A DNA stretch of 64,000 bases from Microvirga sp. Lineage in GTDB: Bacteria; Pseudomonadota; Alphaproteobacteria; Rhizobiales; Beijerinckiaceae. A model generated the notes under the pieces. The model saw nothing but the letters and a program-made list of their open reading frames with translations. It ran no database searches and was not told where the DNA came from. This document shows, piece by piece, positions 8,236 through 15,508 of the stretch (its first letter is position 1; every line of letters begins with the position of its first letter). A program made the position numbers and the translations under genes. The stretch is taken from contig NZ_JACXAB010000002.1 of the NCBI RefSeq assembly GCF_014699075.1, forward strand, positions 248,001 to 312,000, in the 5' to 3' direction.

Positions 8236-8262
8236 GGGCGCGCTCCTTCTGGGGATCTTAAT
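8236..8262 (-). promoter_or_regulatory. recurrent CCCC leader element
   Basis: Read on the minus strand, TTAAGATCCCCAGAAGGAG leads into the ATG at 8235. The CCCC ends 16 bases before the start and could pair with the GGAG of the ribosome site. Same arrangement as several other minus-strand genes in the window. Confidence 0.5.
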
Positions 8263-8309
8263 TCCCGATTTTCCGCTGTTTGGATGTGCCAAAAGGTACA
8301 GAGGTGTCG

Positions 8310-8507
8310 TTACGGGTCAGAGTCAGCCAGCTTCCTGGCGAGTTCCCACGAAGCCTGAGATTGAGGGTCGAGTTCCTCATCGGAGGAACTCGACCCACAG
8401 CGTTCGCAGACACAGGAAAACCAGGGGCCGTCCTCAGGGTGAACGCTGTCGTTCTGGCCATGCCGGCACTTAGGGCACGTCCAGCGGCAAGGGATCTCTG
8501 CAACCAC
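8310..8507 (-). CDS. zinc-ribbon protein, 65 residues
   Basis: Two CxxC knuckles, CPKC at residues 11-14 and CERC near 34-37, plus a further CVC, form a typical zinc ribbon. The start is GTG at 8507 behind CAGGAGACC. The C-terminus is an acidic helix (SWELARKLADSDP). Likely a small nucleic-acid or protein-binding module; no partner is evident. Confidence 0.7.
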   Translation of the reverse strand: MVAEIPCRWTCPKCRHGQNDSVHPEDGPWFSCVCERCGSSSSDEELDPQSQASWELARKLADSDP

Positions 8508-8563
8508 GAAGGTCTCCTGACAGAGGCGGGTAAGGACTGGAATGGCAGGGAAGCGGGTGGGGA

Positions 8564-9394
8564 CTAAGCCCCCACCTCGTAGAAGGTCACCTCGGACCCG
8601 ATGATCCGTGCCATTCGGGCGCGGCCGGTGCTGTAGGAACCGCCATCGAGGTTGAGACGATCATGGGCGAGTTGTTCCTCAAGGGAGAGCATCTCATAGG
8701 CTGGCGGCGTGTGGCCGTGGACCACGAAGTGTCCATGGTGGCCCCGATTGCCGTGCTCGGACGGCTTGTGCTCAAGGAACCGGCCCCTGATCCAAGCCCA
8801 GTGATCGTCTTCCTCCAGCCTGGAGAAATCGACGTCGACGGGCTCAGCGAGGAACGTCGTCAGGTCGATGAACGGGTTGAGCCCGGCATGGACAAACAGG
8901 ATCTCGCCCGACGTGCGGTGACTGAGCAGCCCTTCAAGGAACAGGAGCCGTTCAGGTCCAAGCGCCTCCCGGACGTCAGCTGGTGTTCGGGCACTGTGCC
9001 CCTGATCAAGCAACTCCTCGACCACTTTCGTGCCACCATTCGCCAGCCAGTTCCGATAACCAAGGTGCCGACGCAGGGTCTGGTCGTCCTGGATGATGGC
9101 TGTCAGGAGCATCTGCTCGTGGTTGCCGCACAGGACGTCGACGGTGTCGGCGCCTGTATGCTCCTTGGCCTCGATGGCAAGATCGAGACAGCCAAGGGAA
9201 TCCGGGCCACGGTCTATGAGGTCACCGAGGAGAACCACGGTGCGCTGCAGCCCGGAAACACGCTCGGTAGCGGCAATCGTCTCGAAGAGGGCCGTGAGAA
9301 GCTCGCTGCGGCCATGGATATCGGCAATGGCAAAGATCTCCTCACCGGCCCCGGCGGAGAACGGAATGGTGTGCTCGGAGATCGTCATGTTCAT
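8564..9394 (-). CDS. calcineurin-type metallophosphatase (PrpA/ApaH-like)
   Basis: All dinuclear-metal motifs of the phosphoprotein-phosphatase/ApaH fold are present in order: IADIHGRSELL, LLGDLIDRGP, LCGNHEQM, FVHAGLNP and VVHGHTPP. At 276 residues it fits single-domain bacterial Ser/Thr phosphatases or diadenosine-tetraphosphate hydrolases; the two cannot be separated by eye. The start at ATG 9394 follows AGAAGGCAAAG and another CCCC leader; an ATG two codons later is possible. A second, diverged relative is at 44883-45803. Confidence 0.85.
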   Translation of the reverse strand: MNMTISEHTIPFSAGAGEEIFAIADIHGRSELLTALFETIAATERVSGLQRTVVLLGDLIDRGPDSLGCLDLAIEAKEHTGADTVDVLCGNHEQMLLTAIIQDDQTLRRHLGYRNWLANGGTKVVEELLDQGHSARTPADVREALGPERLLFLEGLLSHRTSGEILFVHAGLNPFIDLTTFLAEPVDVDFSRLEEDDHWAWIRGRFLEHKPSEHGNRGHHGHFVVHGHTPPAYEMLSLEEQLAHDRLNLDGGSYSTGRARMARIIGSEVTFYEVGA

Positions 9395-9414
9395 GGCTTT
9401 GCCTTCTGGGGTTT
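9395..9414 (-). promoter_or_regulatory. recurrent CCCC leader element
   Basis: AAAACCCCAGAAGGCAAAG precedes the ATG at 9394. Further upstream, CGCTTTC and GAAAGCG can close a hairpin, matching the hairpin-plus-CCCC layout seen at other genes here. Confidence 0.4.
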
Positions 9415-9508
9415 TCTCGATAACGCTTTCACAGATCCTGAACTTCCAGAAAGCGAACCACCTCACCCTCACTCGCGTTTCGATATTGGTCTAATGGGGA
9501 GGCCGAAA

Positions 9509-9775
9509 ATGGACGAGGACCTCAACAGCATGAGCCGGGAGCAGTTGCTCGAGGAGGTGCGCCGTCTGAGGGCTGGCATTCGCGAGCACCGGGATTCAAC
9601 TGGTCATGAGCTCTGCTGGCATCACCCTGATCTGTGGGGCCTGCTGCCGGAAAGACTGGATCCAGCGATAGCCGTGCCGCCATGGCCCAAGTTCATGCGG
9701 GGCTGCATCCACTATCGACAAAGTTTGGATGCACAGCGGCCCGATGCGCCCGTGCACGATGAAGAGTTCAAGTAA
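9509..9775 (+). CDS. unnamed small protein, 88 residues
   Basis: The ATG at 9509 sits seven bases after GGGAGG. The product starts with an acidic coiled-coil-like helix (MDEDLNSMSREQLLEEVRRL) and continues ELCWHHPDLWGLLPE and WPKFMRGCIHYRQSLDAQ. I recall short proteins with this layout on rhizobial and Methylobacterium replicons, always without a function. A longer frame reaching back to 8663 is only the antisense of the phosphatase gene. Confidence 0.7.
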   Translation: MDEDLNSMSREQLLEEVRRLRAGIREHRDSTGHELCWHHPDLWGLLPERLDPAIAVPPWPKFMRGCIHYRQSLDAQRPDAPVHDEEFK

Positions 9776-9853
9776 TTGCATCCATTGCCGAGCGGTCGAC
9801 CTACAGTCGGCGTCAGTCCCTCCCGTTTCCAAGCGGGCAAAGAGGGCAGTGGC

Positions 9854-10318
9854 ATGGTAAATCCCGTCATCATCGAAGGTGAATGGCGACCGCAGAACCG
9901 CCATGTGTCCCACTTCAAACTGTTCGTCCAAGACGAGTGCTTGATCGATTACGAAGTTGGCTTCCTGTTCAGGGATGGCCGAGCCACAATGAACGGCAGA
10001 GAGCACCGGATGCTCTACCGGTACATCAGGAATACCCTTGTTTGCGACAGTTCGGGTGAGAAGCTGGGCTCGGCCCGTCTCAACTTCTTTGGATGGCACC
10101 TTGAGGTGCCTAACCGGTCCCGGCTACAGGTGAACCCCTATCGCGTGTGGGACGAGAAGAGCGGGATATCCGAGATCCTCTACGAGGTCTCACAAGCACG
10201 CTTCCCAATGGAGAGCGTGAAGTTCCGGGCCTTGGATGGTCCGGACTTCCTGGTGATCGCAGTGCTTGCGTTTGAGACCATTCGCCGGATCACCTATGTG
10301 GATGTTCCGCGCGACTGA
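9854..10318 (+). CDS. unnamed beta-rich protein, 154 residues
   Basis: Starts at ATG 9854 behind GAGGGCAGTGGC. The protein is rich in alternating beta segments (VSHFKLFVQDECLIDYEVGF; FFGWHLEVPNRSRLQVNPYR; DFLVIAVLAFETIRRI). The pattern faintly recalls LURP-one/Tubby-like barrels, but I would not assign it. It follows the 9509 gene by 78 bases on the same strand. Its last 29 bases overlap the end of the convergent gene. Confidence 0.65.
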   Translation: MVNPVIIEGEWRPQNRHVSHFKLFVQDECLIDYEVGFLFRDGRATMNGREHRMLYRYIRNTLVCDSSGEKLGSARLNFFGWHLEVPNRSRLQVNPYRVWDEKSGISEILYEVSQARFPMESVKFRALDGPDFLVIAVLAFETIRRITYVDVPRD

Positions 10319-10475
10319 GAATGGACTTTCCTGAGACAGGAGCCTTGGTTAAGGGCGGCGGAGCGGCAATCCAGATCATGCCACTCGATACCACCGCGAG
10401 GATGAGACACCAGCGCCAGAGGGCAGCCTCATTCCAAAGCCTCTGGACAGGTCGGGGGATCAGTCGATGGAGCAT
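10290..10475 (-). CDS. small single-helix membrane protein, 61 residues
   Basis: An AGGAGGCGAACG site directly precedes the ATG at 10475, which makes this short frame credible despite its tail overlapping the convergent gene. A single hydrophobic helix (LWRWCLILAVVSSGMIWIAA) lies at residues 19-38 with Arg-rich flanks. It follows the membrane AAA+ ATPase by 10 bases and may be its accessory subunit. Confidence 0.65.
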   Translation of the reverse strand: MLHRLIPRPVQRLWNEAALWRWCLILAVVSSGMIWIAAPPPLTKAPVSGKSILSRAEHPHR

Positions 10476-10485
10476 CGTTCGCCTC

Positions 10486-11724
10486 CTATCCGGTGATCGT
10501 CACCCGGACCTGATCCAGGTCCGATTCATTCATGATGAGTTTGACGCGGCGAGCGCCCTTCTGACGGGCTTCAATCAGCACATCGGCGATGCGCTTTTCG
10601 AGGGCGCGGATAACGGCACGGACACCGCCAGCCGTCTGCAGGACCTCGGCGCGCTGCATGGCCTCGAACAGGATGACATCATCAATGCCACCCTCGTCGA
10701 GCTCGAGCCCATAACTTGTCACGATACTGACGATCTGGATGATGGCCACCCGGGCAAGATCGAGCCCTTCCAACGGATTGAAGACGAACACTTCATCAAT
10801 TCGGCTGAGAACCTCACCGGGGAATCCAGCCTCTTTGAGCACATTGTGAACTGCAGCCAGGAGCTTATCCCGGTCTGTGATCTCCCGAGCCAACTCCCCA
10901 ATGCGATCGGCGGCCGCGTTGGTTGTTGCAGCAAAGATCGCCCGGTTGGTCGGCACCTTCTGGCCGGTCGACGCCTCCGTTACGAAGCCATCGTTCCAAG
11001 CGGTCAGGAACCGCTTTTGGACGTCAACGTGCGCCTTCTCGATCTCATCGAGGAGCACGAAAGAGTTGGGCTGATCTCGCAGTCCACCCGTGAGGGTCCC
11101 ATACCTGTCGGAGCCCGAGTATCCTGGAGGAACGCCGAAAAGCCGTTCGGCGCCGGCGGGATTGCTGCAGGTCGACATATCCTCAAAGACGAACCCGCGC
11201 TCGAGGTGGTGGGCGAACTGCTTGCCCATTTCGGTCTTGCCCACACCAGGAGGGCCAACGAAAAGGAATACGCCGACGGGCTTGTCACGTGCTACCTGAG
11301 CAAGACGACGGCGCAGGGTAGCTGCAACTTCATCGGCAACGAGGTCCTGACCCACGACCTTCTGCTTCACCGCGGCGGCAAGTGCCGTGGCGTCGAGATG
11401 CTCGGATCGCTGGACGGCTGCCAGACGTGCGAGGAGGCCGTCCTTGTTGGTGTACCGGTCGAGAAGGTCCATGATGATCCGCAGCCACCGGGGTGGCAGT
11501 CCTTTGACGAAGATGGCGATGAAGCGCGAGGTGAGGCGGGTCTCATGGGCAAGGCCGATGAGGACCAGTGTTCCTGACACGCCAGCAATCCAGATGAACC
11601 AGGTGAAATACCGCTGCCCGATGAGGGGCAGGTTGGTCATGAGGAAGACGGCGGTGATGTAGAGGGCAAGGAGGGTGAACCCGCCCTTGATGATGAAGAG
11701 CGGGAAAGAGAAGGTTTTTCTCAT
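10486..11724 (-). CDS. membrane-anchored Clp/HSP100-type AAA+ ATPase
   Basis: Two N-terminal membrane helices (about residues 8-32 and 38-60) precede one AAA+ module: Walker A GPPGVGKTEMGK near 157, pore-type segment FGVPPGYSGSDRYG, Walker B FVLLDEIEKAH near 225, sensor 1 IFAATTNA, and a ClpB-like small domain with sensor 2 region GGVRAVIRALEKRI. At 412 residues it is one ring module rather than a two-ring ClpB. No protease-docking loop is evident. The start at 11724 has GAGGGGTTC. Likely a membrane-associated unfoldase or remodeller; the substrate is unknown and the small membrane gene downstream is a candidate partner. Confidence 0.85.
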   Translation of the reverse strand: MRKTFSFPLFIIKGGFTLLALYITAVFLMTNLPLIGQRYFTWFIWIAGVSGTLVLIGLAHETRLTSRFIAIFVKGLPPRWLRIIMDLLDRYTNKDGLLARLAAVQRSEHLDATALAAAVKQKVVGQDLVADEVAATLRRRLAQVARDKPVGVFLFVGPPGVGKTEMGKQFAHHLERGFVFEDMSTCSNPAGAERLFGVPPGYSGSDRYGTLTGGLRDQPNSFVLLDEIEKAHVDVQKRFLTAWNDGFVTEASTGQKVPTNRAIFAATTNAAADRIGELAREITDRDKLLAAVHNVLKEAGFPGEVLSRIDEVFVFNPLEGLDLARVAIIQIVSIVTSYGLELDEGGIDDVILFEAMQRAEVLQTAGGVRAVIRALEKRIADVLIEARQKGARRVKLIMNESDLDQVRVTITG

Positions 11725-11731
11725 GAACCCC

Positions 11732-12109
11732 TCACGCGGTGGCCAGAGGCCGGTACCGGATCTGGAGACCCGACCCGTATTTGCGCCCGTAGCCGCGCCC
11801 AGCGCTCTCGCTCCAGCCCTCGGCCTGTGACCAGGCGGCGAGTTCCGCCTCGCTGCACTGAGCCAGATCGATGACGCGGGGCACCTCGGTCACCGTCACA
11901 TCGACATAGCGGCCCTTCATGTCGCGATCGGCGTAAAAGCGAACCTGATCGCCGACCTTCAGAGCCTTCCAGCGCTCATATCCTGGCCACGATGGAAATC
12001 GTGTCGTCGAGCTGCGCTCGCCTGCCAGAATGGCGTCGAATGTCGTCTTCGAATTCAGACCCGACCGTGCGTCGCGTCCGTATGAGAAATACATCGTCGC
12101 CTTGAGCAT
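11732..12109 (-). CDS. ASCH-like (PUA-fold) protein, 125 residues
   Basis: The segment TTFDAILAGERSSTTRF, then GYERWKALKVGDQVRFYADR and YVDVTVTEVPRV, follows the ASCH pattern of a beta-barrel RNA- or nucleotide-binding module. Start at ATG 12109 behind AAAAGGATTAAGAGC; ATG at 12094 is possible. It sits 7 bases upstream of the AAA+ gene and probably shares its transcript. Known ASCH proteins include amidohydrolases and RNA-binding coactivators, so the reaction cannot be predicted. Confidence 0.7.
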   Translation of the reverse strand: MLKATMYFSYGRDARSGLNSKTTFDAILAGERSSTTRFPSWPGYERWKALKVGDQVRFYADRDMKGRYVDVTVTEVPRVIDLAQCSEAELAAWSQAEGWSESAGRGYGRKYGSGLQIRYRPLATA

Positions 12110-12338
12110 GCTCTTAATCCTTTTCCGGGATTTCAAATCTGAATCTCTGCTGCTCCATCGTGGAAAAAAGATTAGAACCTTATGCCCTTGGTTCAGCGAA
12201 CGTTAAGAACTGCGATTCCGCCTAAAGTTGCTGCTGCGTTTACGGTAAATACGTATAGGACATTTGGTCTACTTGCCCGAGGCGAATGCCTTCCGGTATT
12301 TCTGTTTTCAGAGGCAATCTCTCTGAAAGAAAACAACA

Positions 12339-12941
12339 ATGGCTAAGAAAAACGGGGGCCGCGGCGACGACGTGCTGCGCGGCGGAAAATCCAAAGACAT
12401 TCTCAAGGGCTTTGGCGGCAACGATAAGCTGTTCGGCACCGATGCTGACAGCACACTCGACGGCGGTGCAGGCAACGACAAGATCAAGGGCGGAGCCGGG
12501 AACGAGAAGCTGATCGGTGGTCTCGGCAACGATCAGGTCTGGGGCGGCCTAGGCGACGACAGCATCGACGGCGGCATTGGCAACGACCACCTCGACGGCG
12601 GCGTCGGTAATGACGAGATCCTCGGTGGCGCTGGCAACGACAAGCTCGCCGGCGGCGAGGGCGACGACGTCCTCAATGGCGGCTCCGGACACGACGTCCT
12701 GACGGGCGGCGCCGGTGCCGACGCCTTCACGTTCGATGCCAAGTTCGGCAGGGACAAGATCACGGACTTCACGCAGGGCGAGGACGTTATCGACTTCTCG
12801 AAATCTGGCATCGAGTCCTTCGAAGAGTTCTCAGCCTCAATCACCTACTCTGATGAGGGTGCGGTTGTCGTGACCGCGCAGGGCACGATCGCCCTGAAAG
12901 GGTTCAAGGGCCAGCTGACGGCTGACGACTTCCTGTTCTAA
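12339..12941 (+). CDS. RTX calcium-binding repeat protein, 200 residues
   Basis: About nine nonapeptide repeats of type GGxGNDxLx occupy residues 8-128 (for example GGAGNDKIKGGAGNEKLI and GGEGDDVLNGGSGHDVL). They are followed by the usual C-terminal secretion-signal region of RTX proteins (DAFTFDAKFGRDKITDFTQG) and end DDFLF. There is no N-terminal signal peptide, as expected for a type I secretion substrate. No catalytic domain is fused, so it may be a structural or Ca-buffering secreted protein. No HlyB/HlyD exporter lies in the window. A strong terminator follows. Confidence 0.85.
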   Translation: MAKKNGGRGDDVLRGGKSKDILKGFGGNDKLFGTDADSTLDGGAGNDKIKGGAGNEKLIGGLGNDQVWGGLGDDSIDGGIGNDHLDGGVGNDEILGGAGNDKLAGGEGDDVLNGGSGHDVLTGGAGADAFTFDAKFGRDKITDFTQGEDVIDFSKSGIESFEEFSASITYSDEGAVVVTAQGTIALKGFKGQLTADDFLF

Positions 12942-12970
12942 GTCGCAGCAGACGCTCACAAATCTGCGAA

Positions 12971-12994
12971 GGGCGGCTTTCGGGCCGCCCTTTT
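12971..12994 (+). terminator. intrinsic terminator of the small RTX gene
   Basis: GGGCGGC, a six-base loop and GCCGCCC are followed by TTTTCCTTTT, 30 bases after the RTX stop codon. Confidence 0.8.
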
Positions 12995-13060
12995 CCTTTT
13001 GGCCCATCAGGGGCTGTTCATAGGAAGCGCGACAGGCTGTCTCGTTGACCCTCACGGTAA

Positions 13061-13075
13061 GTTCCTGCTTTGTTC
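13061..13075 (+). promoter_or_regulatory. LexA box (GTTC-N7-GTTC)
   Basis: GTTCCTGCTTTGTTC is a perfect alphaproteobacterial SOS operator. It ends 38 bases before the ATG at 13114, so the coiled-coil gene is predicted to be damage-inducible. Confidence 0.75.
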
Positions 13076-13113
13076 TATTTGGCAATCAGCCGACAGATGA
13101 AGGGGCAGGCATT

Positions 13114-13461
13114 ATGGCAGGGGCGATGAAGGCTGCGGAGCAGGAGAAAACCCCAGAGCGCCTCCTGGCAGAGGCCGAGAAGCGGATCAAGAAGCTCGAG
13201 GCCAAGGTGGCTGATCAGCAGGGAACAATCCGCGGGCTCCGCTCTCAGATCCGGCAGGATAACGATCTGGTTGAGCAGGTGTCAGAGCTGAAGCTGGAGA
13301 TCGGCGACTTGAAGGCCGAGATCAAGGAATTGACCCGAGCCAACCATGAGTTTGTTGCCCGCTATGAGGCAATTCGGGGCGAGGCATCGAAATCAAAGGT
13401 GGACGCCAGGGGATCGGCCAAAGTGCAGGCACGTTCCGCTCCCGAGGCTGTTGCTGCCTAA
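13114..13461 (+). CDS. SOS-controlled coiled-coil protein, 115 residues
   Basis: Nearly the whole product is a charged heptad-like coiled coil (ERLLAEAEKRIKKLEAKVAD; VSELKLEIGDLKAEIKEL), with a basic tail ending PEAVAA. The start at ATG 13114 follows AAGGGGCAGG; the frame extends further upstream through the LexA box and that part is unlikely to be translated. A perfect GTTC-N7-GTTC lies 38 bases upstream. No enzyme motif is seen. It may scaffold or regulate a DNA-damage protein. Confidence 0.7.
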   Translation: MAGAMKAAEQEKTPERLLAEAEKRIKKLEAKVADQQGTIRGLRSQIRQDNDLVEQVSELKLEIGDLKAEIKELTRANHEFVARYEAIRGEASKSKVDARGSAKVQARSAPEAVAA

Positions 13462-13466
13462 CGTGG

Positions 13467-13703
13467 CTACGAGTCGGAGCCACTCATCTCGAAGCCCGCG
13501 GGCGGTACAACCGTTGAGATCGCGTGCTTGTAGATGACCTGGGAGCTGGGGCCTCTCGACAGGAGAACGGTGTAGCGATCGAAATGGTCAATGCGACCGA
13601 TCAACTTGACGCCATTTACCAGAAATACCTGAACATCCACTCGCGCGTCGCGCAGCCGTTCGAAGAACCAGTCCTGCTCCTGCGGAGCTATTGGTTTTGA
13701 CAC
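13467..13703 (-). CDS. hfq-like: Hfq-like RNA chaperone paralogue, 78 residues
   Basis: The Sm fold of Hfq is readable: [20 protein letters not shown] (Sm1 entry, with the proximal-face Gln), [19 protein letters not shown], and the Sm2 hallmark [10 protein letters not shown]. It differs from housekeeping Hfq at many surface positions and ends in an acidic/Ser tail (GSDS). GTG start at 13703 behind AGGAGAGCACA. Hexameric Hfq pairs small RNAs with mRNAs; a second copy on an accessory replicon could bind RNAs from this replicon. It converges with the coiled-coil gene. Confidence 0.85.
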   Translation of the reverse strand: MSKPIAPQEQDWFFERLRDARVDVQVFLVNGVKLIGRIDHFDRYTVLLSRGPSSQVIYKHAISTVVPPAGFEMSGSDS

Positions 13704-13760
13704 TGTGCTCTCCTGCTGTGCAATTCTCTTCTATACAACGGGGGTTGCGAACCCGTACAA

Positions 13761-13788
13761 GAAAAAAGCCGCCTCAAGTGGGCGGCTT
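13761..13788 (-). terminator. intrinsic terminator of SSB-like gene 1
   Basis: AAGCCGCC/GGCGGCTT stem followed on the minus strand by TTTTTTC, just past the stop at 13802. Confidence 0.8.
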
Positions 13789-13801
13789 CTTCATGGCCGG
13801 C

Positions 13802-14167
13802 TTACGCGGCCTGCTGCATCTCCTCGGCAGCCTGCTCACGCGGCAGGCTCTTGCCGATTATGCGGAAAATCTGCTTCGATTTCCGCTCGCCGTCGGCCGG
13901 CATTTCGTCGAACACACCGAACACGCGGATCGGCTGACCTTCCTTCAGGTCTGCACGAATTGCGTCCAAAGCCCGACCACTCGCGGAGTGGAACATCGTC
14001 CGCACCTTGTCGGAGCCACGGCTCTTGTACTCGCCGATGAAGCTGACGAACTCCGTGCCGTTCTTGTTCTTGCCCTCTTTGATGGTCTTGGGCGTGACGG
14101 TGCGGGGGTAAGACTGGGCACGGGCTTCGGTGGAGACGGCGGCGGAGGTGGCGGTATTGTCGTTCAT
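13802..14167 (-). CDS. SSB-like small protein, family copy 1, 121 residues
   Basis: One of four close paralogues (with 14360, 14940 and 19586) plus a diverged fifth (25099). Shared core: YPRTVTPKTIKEGKNKNGTE, FVSFIGEYKSRG, MFHSASGRAL, LKEGQPIRVFGVFDEMP and FRIIGKSLPRE. The alternation of beta strands with a Gly-Asn loop suggests an OB fold that could bind single-stranded nucleic acid, but this is inferred from pattern only. The N-terminus is Asn/Thr/Ala-rich and the C-terminus ends EEMQQAA. The start at 14167 is set by GAAGGAAGAG and by conservation between copies. It has its own leader and terminator. Confidence 0.75.
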   Translation of the reverse strand: MNDNTATSAAVSTEARAQSYPRTVTPKTIKEGKNKNGTEFVSFIGEYKSRGSDKVRTMFHSASGRALDAIRADLKEGQPIRVFGVFDEMPADGERKSKQIFRIIGKSLPREQAAEEMQQAA

Positions 14168-14196
14168 CGAACTCTTCCTTCTTTCAGGGGACTGAA
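14168..14196 (-). promoter_or_regulatory. recurrent CCCC leader element
   Basis: On the minus strand, GTCCCCTGAAAGAAGGAAG leads to TTCGATG. A GAGCGAAAGCTC hairpin lies just upstream. CCCC to ATG spacing is 20 bases. Confidence 0.55.
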
Positions 14197-14306
14197 CCGA
14201 GCTTTCGCTCACTTTTTCTGCAGGAACCTGATGTCTTCCTTTTGTGTCGAAGACCCTCAGATCGTGATTTCGGATGGTGCGTGACAACGCCCTCCGCACC
14301 CATGAG

Positions 14307-14329
14307 AAAAGCCGCCCGAAGGCGGCTTT
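14307..14329 (-). terminator. intrinsic terminator of SSB-like gene 2
   Basis: AAAGCCGCC-CGAA-GGCGGCTTT stem, 30 bases beyond the stop at 14360, followed by TTTTCTC on the minus strand. Confidence 0.75.
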
Positions 14330-14359
14330 CTTGATCGTCCCAGATCCAGGGCTCTGGCC

Positions 14360-14752
14360 TTAAGCGGCCTCTTTCATCTCGGCTGCGGCTGCACCCTCCG
14401 GAGTGGTCTCGCGCGGCACGCTCAGGCCGATAATCCGGTACACCTGCGACTCGGAGCGATCCTCCGTGGCCGGCAGCGTCTCGAACACGCCGAACACGCG
14501 GATCGGCTGGCCTTCCTTGAGCTGCTCGCGGATCGCCTGGAGCGACTTTCCGCTTGCGGTGTGCAGCATCGTCGAGGGCTTGCTGGCGCCGCGGCGGGTG
14601 TACTCGCCGACGAAGCTGACGAACTCGGTGCCGTTCTTGTTCTTGCCTTCCTTGATCGCCTTCGGCGTCACCAGGCGCGGATAGGTGGTCTGGCGCTGGG
14701 CGTTGTCATTGGCAACGGTGGCGACGGCGGAGGTGTTGGCTGCGTTTGTCAT
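14360..14752 (-). CDS. SSB-like small protein, family copy 2, 130 residues
   Basis: Closest to copy 4 at 19586: both begin MTNAANTSAVATVANDN, share RRGASKPSTMLHTASGK and carry ESQV(Y/F)RIIGLSVPRE. The core is KNKNGTEFVSFVGEYTRRG plus QLKEGQPIRVFGVFETLP. It ends AEMKEAA. Start at 14752 behind GAAGGAAGAG. A separate leader and terminator make it a single-gene transcript. OB-fold assignment is inferred; the function is unknown. Confidence 0.75.
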   Translation of the reverse strand: MTNAANTSAVATVANDNAQRQTTYPRLVTPKAIKEGKNKNGTEFVSFVGEYTRRGASKPSTMLHTASGKSLQAIREQLKEGQPIRVFGVFETLPATEDRSESQVYRIIGLSVPRETTPEGAAAAEMKEAA

Positions 14753-14780
14753 CGAACTCTTCCTTCTTTCAGGGGATTTG
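14753..14780 (-). promoter_or_regulatory. recurrent CCCC leader element
   Basis: CAAATCCCCTGAAAGAAGG then AAGAGTTCGATG. A CTCTC-CGGT-GAGAG hairpin lies upstream. Spacing from CCCC to ATG is 20 bases. Confidence 0.55.
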
Positions 14781-14892
14781 ACAAAGAACTCTTGCGCTCT
14801 CACCGGAGAGCAACTGATGTCTTTTCCTTCGTGGCGTAAGACACCTGGTGGTGTGATTGAGCGGTGCGTTCAACACGCCCGATCCGCCCATG

Positions 14893-14916
14893 AAAAAAGC
14901 CGCCCGAAGGCGGCTT
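14893..14916 (-). terminator. intrinsic terminator of SSB-like gene 3
   Basis: AAGCCGCC-CGAA-GGCGGCTT stem ending in TTTTTTC on the minus strand, beyond the stop at 14940. Confidence 0.8.
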
Positions 14917-14939
14917 GTTATCTTTCCTGATTACGGGCC

Positions 14940-15317
14940 TTACGCGGCCTGCTGCATCTCCTCAGCAGCCTGTTCGCGCGGCTCACTTTTGCCGATGATC
15001 CTGAAGACCTGCTTCGAGCGACGCTCGCCATCGGCCGGCATCTCGTCGAAAGCGCCGAAGACACGGATGGGCTGGCCCTCCTTGAGCTGGTCACGGACCG
15101 AAGCCAAGGCGGCACCGCTCGCCGTGTGGAACATCGTGTAAACCTTCTCGGAGCCGCGGCGGCGGTACTCGCCGATGAAGCTCACAAACTCGGTGCCGTT
15201 CTTGTTCTTGCCCTCTTTGATCGCCTTGGGCGTCACGACGCGCGGATAGGTGCGCTGCTTCTGAGCGTCGTCGTTAGCGACCGTGGTGGCGGAGGTAGCA
15301 AGGGCTGCGTTTGTCAT
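14940..15317 (-). CDS. SSB-like small protein, family copy 3, 125 residues
   Basis: Shares with copy 1 the KNKNGTEFVSFIGEY core, FDEMPADGERRSKQVFRIIG and the EEMQQAA end, and with copies 2 and 4 the MTNA N-terminus. I take the ATG at 15317 because it aligns with the starts of the paralogues; the in-frame ATG at 15326 lies inside the ribosome site AAAGGATGAG. Own leader and terminator. With copies 1 and 2 it forms a tandem array of three transcription units in the same direction. Confidence 0.75.
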   Translation of the reverse strand: MTNAALATSATTVANDDAQKQRTYPRVVTPKAIKEGKNKNGTEFVSFIGEYRRRGSEKVYTMFHTASGAALASVRDQLKEGQPIRVFGAFDEMPADGERRSKQVFRIIGKSEPREQAAEEMQQAA

Positions 15318-15343
15318 CGAACTCATCCTTTTCTGGGGATTTT
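15318..15343 (-). promoter_or_regulatory. recurrent CCCC leader element
   Basis: CAAAATCCCCAGAAAAGGAT then GAGTTCGATG; a CGCTTC-TAA-GAAGCG hairpin lies just upstream. Spacing 18 bases. Confidence 0.55.
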
Positions 15344-15454
15344 GACGAAACTTTTCCCGCTTCTTAGAAGCGAAACCTGATCTTTGCTTTCGGGGATTTT
15401 CAAACTTCCCTTAGCGCTTGATTGATCGAGGAATTGGAATCAAACCCAGAAACA

Positions 15455-15483
15455 GAAAGCCCGGCTCAAGAGCCGGGCTTCTT
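15455..15483 (-). terminator. intrinsic terminator of the FRG cassette
   Basis: AGCCCGGCT-CAAG-AGCCGGGCT stem, 25 bases past the stop at 15509, with a short T-rich tail on both sides. Confidence 0.7.
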
Positions 15484-15508
15484 TGGTTCGCAGGTGGTGG
15501 ATCTTGTC

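Noticed and set aside
8663..9508. Plus-strand frame of about 280 codons opposite the phosphatase gene
   Set aside because: The minus frame carries all metallophosphatase motifs; only the end of the plus frame, from ATG 9509, is a real gene.
10321..11577. 418-codon plus-strand frame
   Set aside because: It is the antisense of the Clp-type ATPase gene, whose Walker motifs and membrane helices are unmistakable.
12339..12941. Tandem DNA repeat at the small RTX gene
   Set aside because: The periodicity is the 27-base coding unit of RTX nonapeptides, not a CRISPR array or satellite.
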